Positions 25,007 to 33,460 of a stretch of 64,000 nt of DNA are shown in pieces. The position numbers and the translations under genes are program-made. Each line of letters opens with the position of its first letter. Within the stretch, counting starts at the first letter, position 1. Source of the DNA: Peterkaempfera podocarpi. Lineage in GTDB: Bacteria > Actinomycetota > Actinomycetes > Streptomycetales > Streptomycetaceae. The notes beneath the pieces were generated by a model. It saw nothing but the letters and a program-made list of their open reading frames with translations, had not been told where the DNA came from and made no database searches. The DNA is taken from contig NZ_CP162102.1 of NCBI RefSeq assembly GCF_042466665.1, forward strand, positions 8,556,001 through 8,620,000, written 5' to 3'.

Positions 25007-25441
25007 ATGAGCAGATTCGCACAGGTCATCGTGTTGGCACCGTACGCAGAGGACGTGATGGAGCCACTGACGCGGCCGGATGACTCACGCACCTGGCGCG
25101 GCTGCTTCAAGCGGATCGAAATGTACGGCGATGGGTGGGTGATCGATTTCGAGCGAGTGCGCCCTCGATCGGGGCTGCTTCGGCATCTGGAGTCCCTGAC
25201 CTGGCCGTATCCGGCGAGTGTGCAGGTGCTCATCCATGACGAGGAGGACGACTGCTTCGGGGTGTGGATGATGCGCGACGGCGTGTTGGCCGAAGTGCCG
25301 CTCCCGGGCCATAGGCGCCTGCATGGCCCGGCACCGGCAACCGATGAATTTCCGCCCGACCCGGGCCTGCTGTGGCGGACAGAGACAGCCGTGCCCACCG
25401 GCTTCTCAACGGACCGCCAGGACCAGCGCCCCGCCTGGTAA
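25007..25441 (+). CDS. passenger hypothetical protein inside the IS630-type element
   Basis: 144 residues starting MSRFAQVIVLAPYAEDVMEP at ATG 25007; only a weak ribosome site. No transmembrane segment; acidic and aromatic-rich, with VQVLIHDEEDDCFGVWMM in the middle and a Pro-rich end. It is not transposase-like and no family was recognised. It begins 122 bp after the transposase stop, in the same direction, and lies wholly inside the inverted repeats, so it moves with the element. Function unknown. Confidence 0.65.
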   Translation: MSRFAQVIVLAPYAEDVMEPLTRPDDSRTWRGCFKRIEMYGDGWVIDFERVRPRSGLLRHLESLTWPYPASVQVLIHDEEDDCFGVWMMRDGVLAEVPLPGHRRLHGPAPATDEFPPDPGLLWRTETAVPTGFSTDRQDQRPAW

Positions 25442-25492
25442 GCCGAGCCAGCAACTGCAAGTCGACCGAAGTCCGACCGATACCGGAGGTCA

Positions 25493-25518
25493 GGCCGACA
25501 TCACGAGTTCAAGTTCAG
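25493..25518 (-). repeat. right terminal inverted repeat of the IS630-type element
   Basis: On the minus strand it begins CTGAACTTGAACTCGTGATG, pairing with the left end. Followed by TA and then the ku codon for Leu (CTC). Confidence 0.85.
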
Positions 25519-26091
25519 TACCTCGGCGCAGACGGGGCCGCAGCCGGCCGCCCGTACGTCCTGCTGCGGGACGCTCTCGTCGAGTCGGGGCAGGTCGCGA
25601 TCTGCCGGGTGGCCGTGCGCAGCCGTGAGTCGCTGGCCGTCCTCCACGTCCGAGATGACGTGCTGGTGCTCCACACCCTGCTGTGGCCGGACGAGATCCG
25701 CCCCACCGCGGGCATCGCCCCCGTTGCGCCCGAGCTGCGCCGCCAGGAGCTGCAGATGGCCCGCTCCCTGATGCAGGTCATCTCGGAGGACTTCCGCCTC
25801 GAGGAGCAGCGTGACGAGTACCGGCACGCGCTGGAGCAGGTTGTCGAGGCCAAGCTCGCCGGTGTTGAGCCGCCGCACGCGCCGGGGGCCCGGGTGCTTC
25901 CGGCCGGGGTGGTGGACCTGATGGCTGCGTTGCAGGCCACGGTGGATGAGGCGAGGGCGCACCGCCATGGCGACGAGGCACCGTCGGCATCTCCGCAGGG
26001 GAAAACGCAGCGGAAGCACAAGGGCGAGGCGACCGGCGCGCAGAAGAAGGCGGCAGCGAAGAAGCCGGCCCGCAGGCATAGCGCCGGGTAG
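25519..26091 (+). pseudogene. ku: Ku protein, C-terminal part
   Basis: Resumes with YLGADGAAAGRPYVLLRDAL, VAICRVAVRSRESLAVLHVR and ARSLMQVISEDFRLEEQRDE, all typical of the Ku core and its dimer arm. The tail is Lys/Ala/Arg-rich (QKKAAAKKPARRHSAG), the basic C-terminal extension found in many actinomycete Ku proteins and implicated in DNA binding. No proper start exists here; upstream in-frame codons belong to the insert. With the N-terminal part, the uninterrupted gene would encode 301 residues. Confidence 0.88.
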
Positions 26092-26828
26092 GCGAGTGGA
26101 AGCCCGGCGCCGAGGTGGCCCTGGGTGCGGCGTCGGCATCCCATGTACTCCAGGGCCGTCAGGGGAACGGGGGAGGAGGTGTTGGACACGGCCATCATGT
26201 CGCCACGGTCGCCTATGGCCGGCTGGGCGGCGGGTATCCGCGGCGCTGCATGGAATGCCGGATGACCTCGATCCCTGCGACCGAGATGTACGAGGCGCTC
26301 TTCGGCGCCACCGAGGACAACGGCCGCACCCAGGAGCAGTGGGCCAAGAGTGACAACCACTCCGGAAGTGGGATCTGGTCGGGCCGGCTGGCCGGCCTTC
26401 CGGTGCAGGGTCCTGGCCCGGCTGGAGTACCTGCGCTGTGAGCACCCTGAGGTGTTCGTACGCTCCCTTCCCAAGGTCACTGCTGCTATCTGACGTCCCG
26501 CCAGGCAATGTCGCGTCCGCCCCCCGGAGGATGACCAGTGGTCCTTGGCGCCGTCGACTTCGGGCTGCCGACTCCCGCGATCCACCGGGCTGGCCGCGAA
26601 CTCCCATGGCCGCGCCTCCTCGCCGGAACCGCTGCCGTGGTCAGGGATTGGTCGGCCGTCGCGTGTAGCCCCGTCGCGTCCGCTGACGCCCGGTCGGCAA
26701 TCCCTGCCGGAGGGCGCCGGCACGAGATCGCCTCCCCGCGAGTCGCTGTGGCGCGGCACCGCTGGCGGATCCTGTCCCGTGCGGCGCGCCGGAGTTGGCG
26801 GTACACAACCGGCGCCCTTACGTTAAGA
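26092..26828. other. stretch without a confident gene
   Basis: About 740 bp. A short plus-strand frame from ATG 26262 (MTSIPATEMYEALFGATEDN and 35 more residues) has coding-like composition, but its end is degraded and no family was recognised. The rest shows no convincing frame on either strand. Confidence 0.35.
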
Positions 26829-26878
26829 CCACTACATGTAGTAGCGATGTCGCATTCTCGCCCCACACATTGTGGTGC
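26829..26878. promoter_or_regulatory. pair of NrdR-box-like palindromes before the TSCPD gene
   Basis: CCACTACATGTAGTAG (26829-26844) contains a perfect 12-bp palindrome; CCACACATTGTGGTGC (26863-26878) is a weaker partner with centres 34 bp apart. Known: NrdR represses ribonucleotide reductase genes through two 16-bp AT-rich palindromes about three helical turns apart. The downstream gene encodes an NrdJ-tail domain, which supports the assignment. Confidence 0.5.
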
Positions 26879-26917
26879 GGCTCCCGTCTGCCCTATCGAT
26901 CTGGTAAGGACCTCTTG

Positions 26918-27454
26918 ATGGCGCAACGATCTGTGGAAACCTCGGCGCCTGTGTTCAGCGACGGCTCGGTGGCGCTGCCCCGCCCCTTGCAGCGGCCTCC
27001 GCGTCGGCTGCACTCGCACACCACATCGTTCACGGTCGGCGAGGGCAAGGGGTACCTGACGGTGGCCCGCACCGCCGACGGTCAGCCGGCGGAGGCTCTG
27101 ATCCGGATGGCCAAGCAGGGGTCGACACTGGCGGGGATGATGGACGCCTTCTCCACCACGATCACCCGTGGTCTGCGCCACGGCGTGCCGCTCGAGGTGT
27201 TCTGCGTCGACTACGTGGGCATGCGGTTCGCACCCGCCGGACTGACGAACGATCCGGATATCCGCCAGGCCAGCTCGGTTATGGACTACGTCGGACGGCG
27301 CCTGGCGCTGGACTACCTGCCGTACGAGGTCCGAGTCGGCATGGGTGTGCTGACCGCCGAAGAGCGTCGGACGAAGGAGGCCCTGGACGGCGTCGACGAC
27401 GCGGTGTGGTCGGACTTCGTCGGGCTGGCCATGTCGGTGCCGAGCGCGCGGTGA
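26918..27454 (+). CDS. TSCPD domain protein (NrdJ C-terminal-like)
   Basis: 178 residues from ATG 26918 (AAGGA upstream). It matches the TSCPD domain at the C-terminus of B12-dependent ribonucleotide reductase: SFTVGEGKGYLTVARTADGQ, GSTLAGMMDAFSTTITRGLR, VPLEVFCVDYVGMRFAPAGL, ASSVMDYVGRRLALDYL. The reductase barrel is absent and the gene has its own promoter region, so this is a free-standing domain protein rather than a simple fragment. A role linked to deoxyribonucleotide supply is inferred only from homology and the possible NrdR boxes. Confidence 0.82.
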   Translation: MAQRSVETSAPVFSDGSVALPRPLQRPPRRLHSHTTSFTVGEGKGYLTVARTADGQPAEALIRMAKQGSTLAGMMDAFSTTITRGLRHGVPLEVFCVDYVGMRFAPAGLTNDPDIRQASSVMDYVGRRLALDYLPYEVRVGMGVLTAEERRTKEALDGVDDAVWSDFVGLAMSVPSAR

Positions 27455-27518
27455 CGCCGCAACGCGGCGGGGCCGGTTGCAGGGATCGCGCTCTGGCAAC
27501 CAGCCCGCCGCCTTTTGC

Positions 27519-27702
27519 TCACCCTCCGAACCAACTGGGCGCGACCGCCAACGCGGTGCCGATATCCCGCACGATGAGGACCTCCGGCAGCATGTCGAAC
27601 GAATAGACTGGCTCACCGACGTAGATCACGGGCACGCCGCCGCCAGAGCGCACCCGATCTCGGTGCTCAGCCCGGCGCTGCGCCACGACATGGCCAGGCC
27701 GA
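27519..27702 (-). pseudogene. fragment of an unrecognised protein
   Basis: Minus-strand frame encoding VPVIYVGEPVYSFDMLPEVL and IVRDIGTALAVAPSWFGG to a stop at 27519. Composition is coding-like, but the N-terminal side breaks into another frame around 27640. No start or ribosome site. It sits against the altered tail of the DoxX gene. Confidence 0.3.
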
Positions 27703-28215
27703 TCAGGATCCGTGACCGCGCTGACTGTCAACAACGCTCGTGGTCAATACACCTGTGAGGTCTGAGCGCACCGCGAAGCTGCCCAAATGACCACGCGCTG
27801 GTTCCCCTTGACGGTGTCCAGGTGCGGGCGGGGAAGCTACCGAGAAGACGTGTGGGCCGAAGCGGCCCCGGGCGACCACGGCAGCGAGCGCCAGCAGGAC
27901 GACGTTCACAGTGATCATCTGGAACTCTCTGCGGCGGCCGTGGGTGACGGTCGCGCCGATCATCAGTACCACGAGTCCGGGAGCGGCCACGGGAGCCAGG
28001 ATCTCCCCGACGCCGACCAGGGGCGGGAGGATCAGGCCCAGATCGGCAAGGACCTCCAGAGCGCCGATCAGCTTGACCGGGCCGGCGCCGAAGTCCGCGG
28101 CCCAGCCCGGCCCGGAAGCTGCCAGCTGCTCCGGGGTGCGGCTGAGCTTCATCGCTCCGGCCACCATGAACACCGCCGCCAGCACACCCGCGACGATCCA
28201 CAAGAAGACGTTCAT
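27703..28215 (-). CDS. DoxX-family membrane protein with altered C-terminus
   Basis: Small integral membrane protein with four hydrophobic helices (MNVFLWIVAGVLAAVFMVAG, LIGALEVLADLGLILPPLVG, PGLVVLMIGATV, VNVVLLALAAVVA), as in DoxX/DoxD-type proteins linked to redox stress. The natural end is expected near RGRFGPHVF; instead the frame continues about 55 hydrophilic codons into flanking sequence, so its own stop was lost. ATG 28215 is preferred; a GTG 18 bp upstream is possible. Divergent from a MarR regulator, which probably controls it. Confidence 0.8.
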   Translation of the reverse strand: MNVFLWIVAGVLAAVFMVAGAMKLSRTPEQLAASGPGWAADFGAGPVKLIGALEVLADLGLILPPLVGVGEILAPVAAPGLVVLMIGATVTHGRRREFQMITVNVVLLALAAVVARGRFGPHVFSVASPPAPGHRQGEPARGHLGSFAVRSDLTGVLTTSVVDSQRGHGS

Positions 28216-28266
28216 CGGGACCCACCACTCCACTCAGAAACTTCAAGGTTGGATCAACCATGCCCG

Positions 28267-28276
28267 AGCATATGCT
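28267..28276. promoter_or_regulatory. palindrome between DoxX and MarR genes
   Basis: AGCATATGCT, perfect 10-bp palindrome in an AT-rich intergenic region, with a related GCTTGGAGTATG string 45 bp further on. Candidate MarR site for both genes. Confidence 0.45.
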
Positions 28277-28333
28277 TCAAGCTAAGAGCAATCCGGTTCA
28301 TCATTCATTCCATGCTTGGAGTATGTTGGGGGC

Positions 28334-28855
28334 ATGGAAGACGCACAGGACTCCGCCGGGCCGCGCTGGCTCGACGCCGACGAGCAGCAGCAGTGGTACG
28401 CGTTCGCCTACGTGCTGACCCAGCTCCCGGCTGCGCTGGAATCGCAGATGCAGCGCGACGCGGGGATCGCCCACTTCGACTACATGGTGCTGTCCGCGCT
28501 GTCGATGGCGCCCGAGAGCACCCTGCGGATGAGCGAGCTGGCCCGGTACGCGGGCAGCACGCTCTCCCGGCTGTCGAACGTGGTCATCCGGCTGGAGAAG
28601 CGCGGCTGGGTACGCCGCCACCCCGACCCCTCCGACGGCCGAGCCACGCTGGCCACCCTTACCAACGACGGCCAGGACAAGGTCACCGCTGCGGCCCCCG
28701 GGCACGCGGCGACGGTACGCCGCTTGGTCTTCGACCCGCTCACCAAGGCACAGCAGCGTCAGCTCGGCTCCGTCTCCCAGCGCATCCTCGGCGCCCTGGA
28801 GGCACCGTGCCCCACCGACTGGCCCGGCGCCACCCCACCGGCCGACCAGAACTGA
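28334..28855 (+). CDS. MarR-family regulator
   Basis: Winged helix dimer, 173 residues. WYAFAYVLTQLPAALESQMQ (dimer helix), LRMSELARYAGSTLSRLSNV (recognition region), LEKRGWVRRHPDPSDGRATL (wing with the DGR motif). ATG 28334 follows GGGGG. It precedes two SDR-like genes in the same direction and is divergent from DoxX, so it probably responds to a phenolic or oxidant and controls both sides. Confidence 0.9.
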   Translation: MEDAQDSAGPRWLDADEQQQWYAFAYVLTQLPAALESQMQRDAGIAHFDYMVLSALSMAPESTLRMSELARYAGSTLSRLSNVVIRLEKRGWVRRHPDPSDGRATLATLTNDGQDKVTAAAPGHAATVRRLVFDPLTKAQQRQLGSVSQRILGALEAPCPTDWPGATPPADQN

Positions 28856-28909
28856 CCTCCGCCCGGCCATCCGGCCGCGCTCGCGACCCCTACTCGTTCA
28901 GGAGTGCGC

Positions 28910-29572
28910 ATGCCCACCATCGCCATCGTCGGAGCCGGCCCCGGGCTCGGCCTGTCCATCGCCAAGGTCTTCGGCGGCCACGGCTTCGACGTCGCCCTGA
29001 TCTCCCGCAGCAAGGACAAGCTCGACGCACTGGTCTCTGACCTCGCCGAGGCCGGCATCACCGCGGAAGGCTTCCCCGCCGACGTCGCGGACCCGGCCCA
29101 GCTCTCCGGCGCGCTCCAGGCGGCGATCGGACGGTTCGGACGGATCGACGTCCTGGAGTTCTCCCCGCACCCCGGCCTGTCGATGACCTCACCCAAGGAC
29201 GTGACCGTCGAGAACCTGCGCCCGCAGGTCGACGCGCTGCTCTACGGCGCGGTCGCGGCGGTCCAGGCGGTGCTCCCGGGGATGCTGGAGGCCGGTTCCG
29301 GCACGCTGCTGTTCAGCACCGGCGGCGGTGCGATCAACCCCTACCCGATGCTCGCCGACGTCAACATCGCCCAGGCCGGCCAGCGGAACTGGGCGATCAA
29401 CCTGCACAACACCCTCGCGGAGTCGGGCATCTACGCGGCCAACGTCGCCATCAACCTCCTGATCGGCACCCAGGCTCCCGAAGGTGTTCCCCATCGCGCG
29501 CCCGACGAGATCGCCCTCGACTACTGGACGCTGCACACCACCCGCACCCAGGCCGAGCACTTCGTCGCCTGA
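28910..29572 (+). CDS. SDR-like Rossmann protein lacking catalytic Tyr/Lys
   Basis: 220 residues from ATG 28910 (AGGAG upstream). N-terminal IAIVGAGPGLGLSIAKVFGG binds a dinucleotide. Where classical SDRs have YxxxK, the aligned segment reads PYPMLADVNIAQAGQRNW, so Tyr becomes Val and Lys becomes Gln; the NNAG motif is also replaced (EFSPHPG). It may bind NAD(P)H without classical catalysis or use another mechanism. 54 bp after the MarR gene and 96 bp before a second SDR-like gene. Confidence 0.82.
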   Translation: MPTIAIVGAGPGLGLSIAKVFGGHGFDVALISRSKDKLDALVSDLAEAGITAEGFPADVADPAQLSGALQAAIGRFGRIDVLEFSPHPGLSMTSPKDVTVENLRPQVDALLYGAVAAVQAVLPGMLEAGSGTLLFSTGGGAINPYPMLADVNIAQAGQRNWAINLHNTLAESGIYAANVAINLLIGTQAPEGVPHRAPDEIALDYWTLHTTRTQAEHFVA

Positions 29573-29668
29573 ACCCAGCCAGCGCACCGCCTACGGGCTG
29601 CCCACGGGCGCCCACCGGTCCTCACCCCCGTCGACCGGTCAGCGCCCGCCCCTTTTCCCGGGAGCATC

Positions 29669-30487
29669 ATGAAGACCATCGTCATCGCCGGCGGCAACAG
29701 CGGCATCGGCCGCCAAGCCGCCCGCGACCTCCTCGCGGACGGCCACCGGCTCGTCCTGGCAGGCCGCGACCCGAGCAAGGGTGAGGCCGCCCTCGCTTCC
29801 TTCGGCACCGCCAGAGACCGGGCGTCCTTCCTCGCGGCCGACCTGTCCACCCACGACGGCGTCCGTGAAGCCGCCGGTCGCATCCTCGACGAGCACCAGA
29901 GCCTCGACGCCCTCGTCCACACCACCGGGGTGCTCACCATGCAGGAGAGCCGCACGGCCGACGGGCTCCACCCGTTCTTCGCGGTCAACTACCTCAGTCG
30001 CTACCACCTCACCCAGCTCCTCCTGCCTGCCCTCCGCCGGTCCGAGCGGCCCACCGTGCTGATGATGACCGCCGCCGTCCCGCCGACCAACGACGCCGAC
30101 TTCACCCGCTTCCCCGAGTTCGCCCCGTTCAACTTCGGCCGCGACCGCAAGCCGGTCCAGCTTGCCAACCACCACTACGCCGCCCACCTCACCCGCGCCG
30201 AACCCGGCCTCGCCGCCGGAGTTATCAACGCGGGCGCCGTGAAGACCGACATCATGCGTGCCACCCCCTGGTACATGCGCGCCGGCGCCAAGATCCTCGG
30301 ACCGGTCGTCTTCGACTCCGTCGAGACCGCCGCCCACAACGTGGTCGAAGCGACGCGACGCGACGACTGGAAGACACCCCACTACTGGGGAAAGCCCGGC
30401 CGCTTCGAACAGCACACACCGATCACCCTCAACAACACGACCACCCAGCACCTCATGGACACCAGCAACAGCCTCACCTGCGCCTGA
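29669..30487 (+). CDS. SDR-like protein with degenerate active site
   Basis: 272 residues; IVIAGGNSGIGRQAARDLLA is a standard Rossmann start. The usual NNAG reads HTTG, and the YxxxKLAN motif aligns with RKPVQLAN, so the catalytic Tyr and Lys are Arg and Gln. The fold resembles retinol-dehydrogenase-like SDRs. ATG 29669 follows a GGGAG. Last gene before a clear terminator (30508-30553), so MarR-SDR-SDR form one transcription unit. Confidence 0.82.
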   Translation: MKTIVIAGGNSGIGRQAARDLLADGHRLVLAGRDPSKGEAALASFGTARDRASFLAADLSTHDGVREAAGRILDEHQSLDALVHTTGVLTMQESRTADGLHPFFAVNYLSRYHLTQLLLPALRRSERPTVLMMTAAVPPTNDADFTRFPEFAPFNFGRDRKPVQLANHHYAAHLTRAEPGLAAGVINAGAVKTDIMRATPWYMRAGAKILGPVVFDSVETAAHNVVEATRRDDWKTPHYWGKPGRFEQHTPITLNNTTTQHLMDTSNSLTCA

Positions 30488-30507
30488 CCGACCGTCTCGG
30501 CAGTCCG

Positions 30508-30553
30508 AACCCGCGCGCCGCAAGCCCCCAACCGGGCTCGAGGCGCGCGGGTT
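30508..30553 (+). terminator. terminator after the second SDR-like gene
   Basis: AACCCGCGCGCC / GGCGCGCGGGTT, perfect 12-bp stem with a 22-nt loop, 20 bp after the stop and followed by TTCTG. Confidence 0.7.
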
Positions 30554-30798
30554 TCTGCATATCAACTTCCTGGATTCCGCAAACCCGCGCGCTGCCGACT
30601 GGGTGATGGCGAAGATCCGCCAGGGCGAGGTTGGACACCGCGGTGCCGAGCGCAGGCTGACCGCGCTCGGGGCGCGGCCGCGCCGGCCTGATGAGCCCAG
30701 GGGGCGTGGTTGACGGAGGCGCTGGAGGCTGTCTCAAAACCTGTGGACGGAGAAGACCCGGACGGTGTCGGGCTGCGATTGCGGAGGTCAGGGGCTTC

Positions 30799-31479
30799 TC
30801 ATCCCAGTGTGAGCCAGGTGGTACCCAGCCTGGCGATCTGGGAGGACTCTTCCGGCTCCAGCGGTTCTCGTCCGGTGATCTTGCGAAGAAACCGGGCACG
30901 GCTCCAACCCAGCTCGGTCATCCCGCCCGTGTCCGGTCCGGCGAGAAGTTCCAGCAGCAGATCTCCGGCTGGCGACGTCAGCCATGCCTCACGTTCAAGC
31001 GCATCGGCCAAGTCGACCCCGTGCACGGCGACTTCGAAGACGCGCGTCAGCATGAAGTCGGCGAGCAACATGGCGTCGCCGTGCCGTGTCCGCACCACCC
31101 GGCGCTCCGGCTCCTTCCGGCACAGCCCCTGCGCCTTCCGCCAGGTTTGGGTGAAGTCGGCGACGAGCTCGGCTCCTGAGCGATGACGAGCGGCGCGATC
31201 TCGTCCCAACTCGATGCGGGCCGCGTTGGTCGCGGTGCTGAAGCGGCGGTCCGGCCTGTAGTACTCGGTCGCGGAGACCTCCGGGATCTCGGGAGCCTGA
31301 CCTTCGATCATGTCGGGCACCCAGTCCAGGACGACGCAGACATGGCCCAGCAGTTCACGGGCAGACCACGGTGAGCACCGTGTTGGGCGGTTCCACGCCG
31401 CTTCCGGTAGCCGCGCGACTCCCGGGCCGAGCGCCTCGGCCTCTGTCTCGAACGCGTCCAACACCCGGGCGAGATCCAT
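30799..31479 (-). CDS. mycothiol-dependent maleylpyruvate isomerase-like (DinB fold)
   Basis: 226 residues, four-helix DinB fold with the metal-ligand histidines expected in this family: ELLGHVCVVLDWVPDMI and RVFEVAVHGVDLADAL. Known actinobacterial members are mycothiol-dependent enzymes or thiol transferases in the cytosol. Start ATG 31479 has only a weak ribosome site. Single gene, convergent with the SDR unit. Substrate unknown. Confidence 0.82.
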   Translation of the reverse strand: MDLARVLDAFETEAEALGPGVARLPEAAWNRPTRCSPWSARELLGHVCVVLDWVPDMIEGQAPEIPEVSATEYYRPDRRFSTATNAARIELGRDRAARHRSGAELVADFTQTWRKAQGLCRKEPERRVVRTRHGDAMLLADFMLTRVFEVAVHGVDLADALEREAWLTSPAGDLLLELLAGPDTGGMTELGWSRARFLRKITGREPLEPEESSQIARLGTTWLTLG

Positions 31480-31518
31480 GATCGTCAGGCTACCAGCGGG
31501 CCCCGTACCGGCCTGCGG

Positions 31519-31845
31519 TCAGGCTGCAGCCGCAGTTTCCGGACGTTCGACCAGGAGACCGTTCTCGAACCTGGCGCCGGCGCGGACGAGGGGGACCAGG
31601 TGGGTGCCGGTGATCGCCCGCCAGCGGGTCTGGGCGGACTCGACGAGCTTGAACACCATCGCGAGGGCGGCGGCCGGGCTGCCGGCGCCGCGGGTGACCT
31701 TGGTGCGGAGCTTGACGGTGGAGAACGTGGACTCGATGGGGTTGGTGGTCCGCAGGAGGGTCCAGTGTTCGGTCGGGAAGTCGTAGAACGCCAGCAGTTC
31801 CTCGCGGTCCTCCGCGATCATCCGCCGACACGCTCGCACCGGGCG
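31519..31845 (-). mobile_element. IS256-family transposase, C-terminal fragment
   Basis: About 106 residues: EHWTLLRTTNPIESTFSTVK (Glu of the DDE triad), LRTKVTRGAGSPAAALAMVF, then LVPLVRAGARFENG. Typical tail of Mutator/IS256 transposases. It is cut at about 31845 by the integrase fragment. A second, shorter copy of this tail lies at 44877-45082. Confidence 0.8.
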
Positions 31846-32596
31846 GCCGATCCCCCTCGTGACTCGCTACGACCCGCACGACAAGGTCTGGAGCCCTCCG
31901 ATGCCGTTCCTGTTCCAGCGACAGAACGGCACGGTTCCCGCAGTCTTCAACATCGGCACGATCCAGAAGATGATCGAGCGGCGCTGCCTCGCCCTCGCCG
32001 AAGTTCACCCCGGCTTCAAGGGGCTGAAGTTCACCCCGCACGACTTCCGCCGGATCTTCATCACCGAACTCGTCAACAGCGGCCTGCCCATCCACATCGG
32101 CGCGGCCCTCCTCGGACACCTGAATGTCCAGACCACTCGCGGCTACGTCGCGGTGTTCGACGAAGACGTCATCCGCCACTACCTGGAGCACCTGGAACAC
32201 CGGCGCCAGATCCGTCCCACCGACGAATACCGGGACACCACCTCGGACGAGTGGACCGAGTTCGAGGAGCACTTCGACCGCCGCAAGGTCGAACTCGGCT
32301 CCTGCGGACGCCCCTACGGCACCCCCTGCCAGCACGAACACGCCTGCATCCGCTGCCCGATGCTGCACGTCAACCCCAAGATGCTGACCCGACTCGCAGA
32401 GCTGGAAGCCGACCTACTCAACCGCCGAACACGCGCCGAAGCCGAGGGCAAGGCCGGCGAGACAGAAGGTATCGACCTCACTCTCACGTTCCTCCGCGCC
32501 AAGCGCGAGGAAACCCAACGACGAGCCCGACGCCCCGCCGTCGACCTAGGCATCCCCAAACCACGAACCGACCCCTCAACTCGGGAGACCCTTTGA
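31846..32596 (+). pseudogene. tyrosine recombinase/integrase, C-terminal half
   Basis: Catalytic-domain motifs TPHDFRRIFITELVNSGLPI (HxxR), LLGHLNVQTTRGYVAVF (GH and nucleophile Tyr) are present; the first Arg and the core-binding domain are missing because the frame begins at the IS256 junction. The C-terminus carries CGRPYGTPCQHEHACIRCPM, a Cys/His cluster that may bind zinc. The GTG at 31859 is not a real start. A relic of an integrated element. Confidence 0.75.
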
Positions 32597-32610
32597 CCAG
32601 TCACATACCC

Positions 32611-33291
32611 CTAGACCGCCTGACCCGCCCGCACCCATGTCCGGTCCTGTGTCAGGTACTCGTCCACCTTCAGGCCCACCTCCGCGAGCGCCGCCTCGAA
32701 CTGGTCCTTCGTCAGCGGCCTGGACAGGAACGTCTGGGTCCAAGTGGCGTCCGGGAACTCGTACTCCGCATAAACCGAGTTCGCCCCATCACCGGTCGAC
32801 TCCGCCGACACGATTCGCACGGTGAAACCACTGGGGTCGACACGCTCACGCGGCAGGTTCGTGTGCCACTCCTCCCCCTCACGCTGGATCAGCACGCAGC
32901 CGTCCGGCGCAAGATGCCTTACACAGGTACGCAGCAGTGCTCGCCGCACTTCAACATCTCCGGCGTGCACCAGGAACGACGCCAGCATCACCACGTCGAA
33001 CGCCTCACCAAGGTCCAGTTCCTCGATCGAGCTGAGGATCGTCCGCGCGCCACGGACGCGGTCCAGCATCTCCTGCGACTCGTCCACCGCAGTCACCGAA
33101 AAACCCCGTTCGAGGAGAGGGTGAGTCATACGCCCCACGCCGCATCCCAGCTCCAGGATGCGCGCACCAACTGGTACGGCAGCGGCGACGATGTCCGGCT
33201 CGGCCCCGACCGGCAGCCGCGAGTAAAGCTCGACCGCGCACCCGTCGGGGGTGACGGCCCCAGGTCCCGTTCCCTGATGTCCCGCTCGCAT
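32611..33291 (-). CDS. class I SAM-dependent methyltransferase
   Basis: 226 residues. Motif I ILELGCGVGRMTHPLLERGF binds S-adenosylmethionine; the acidic VTAVDESQEM and the DVVMLASFLVHAGD region follow as in class I enzymes. ATG 33291 is chosen because GGAG stands 6-7 nt before it; ATG 33303 is 12 bp upstream. Small-molecule substrate unknown. Convergent with the integrase relic, only 14 bp apart. Confidence 0.85.
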   Translation of the reverse strand: MRAGHQGTGPGAVTPDGCAVELYSRLPVGAEPDIVAAAVPVGARILELGCGVGRMTHPLLERGFSVTAVDESQEMLDRVRGARTILSSIEELDLGEAFDVVMLASFLVHAGDVEVRRALLRTCVRHLAPDGCVLIQREGEEWHTNLPRERVDPSGFTVRIVSAESTGDGANSVYAEYEFPDATWTQTFLSRPLTKDQFEAALAEVGLKVDEYLTQDRTWVRAGQAV

Positions 33292-33460
33292 GTTCAGCTC
33301 CATGCCCGTCCAACGGACCCGCCGGGACGAGCGTTCCCCGGGCATGCGGAATTCCTCATTGGACGCCCAGCAGGAGACAACTCGGCACGACCCGCCCTCA
33401 GGGATGTCGAAGCCAGGTTGACTGAGAGTCCGGCCACCCTTTCGGGTGAAGTGCAGATAA

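Larger units (their letters stand above)
23751..25518 (+). mobile_element. 1768-bp IS630-type element with passenger gene, inserted in ku
   Basis: Bounded by about 26-bp inverted repeats (left 23751-23776, right 25493-25518), flanked by TA on both sides (23749-23750 and 25519-25520), the target duplication expected for IS630/Tc1-mariner transposition. It carries the two-frame transposase (23821-24884) and an unrelated gene (25007-25441). Deleting the insert and one TA rejoins ku exactly in frame, which fixes the boundaries independently of the repeats. A simple IS630 would end soon after its transposase stop; here 634 bp remain to the right end. Confidence 0.88.
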
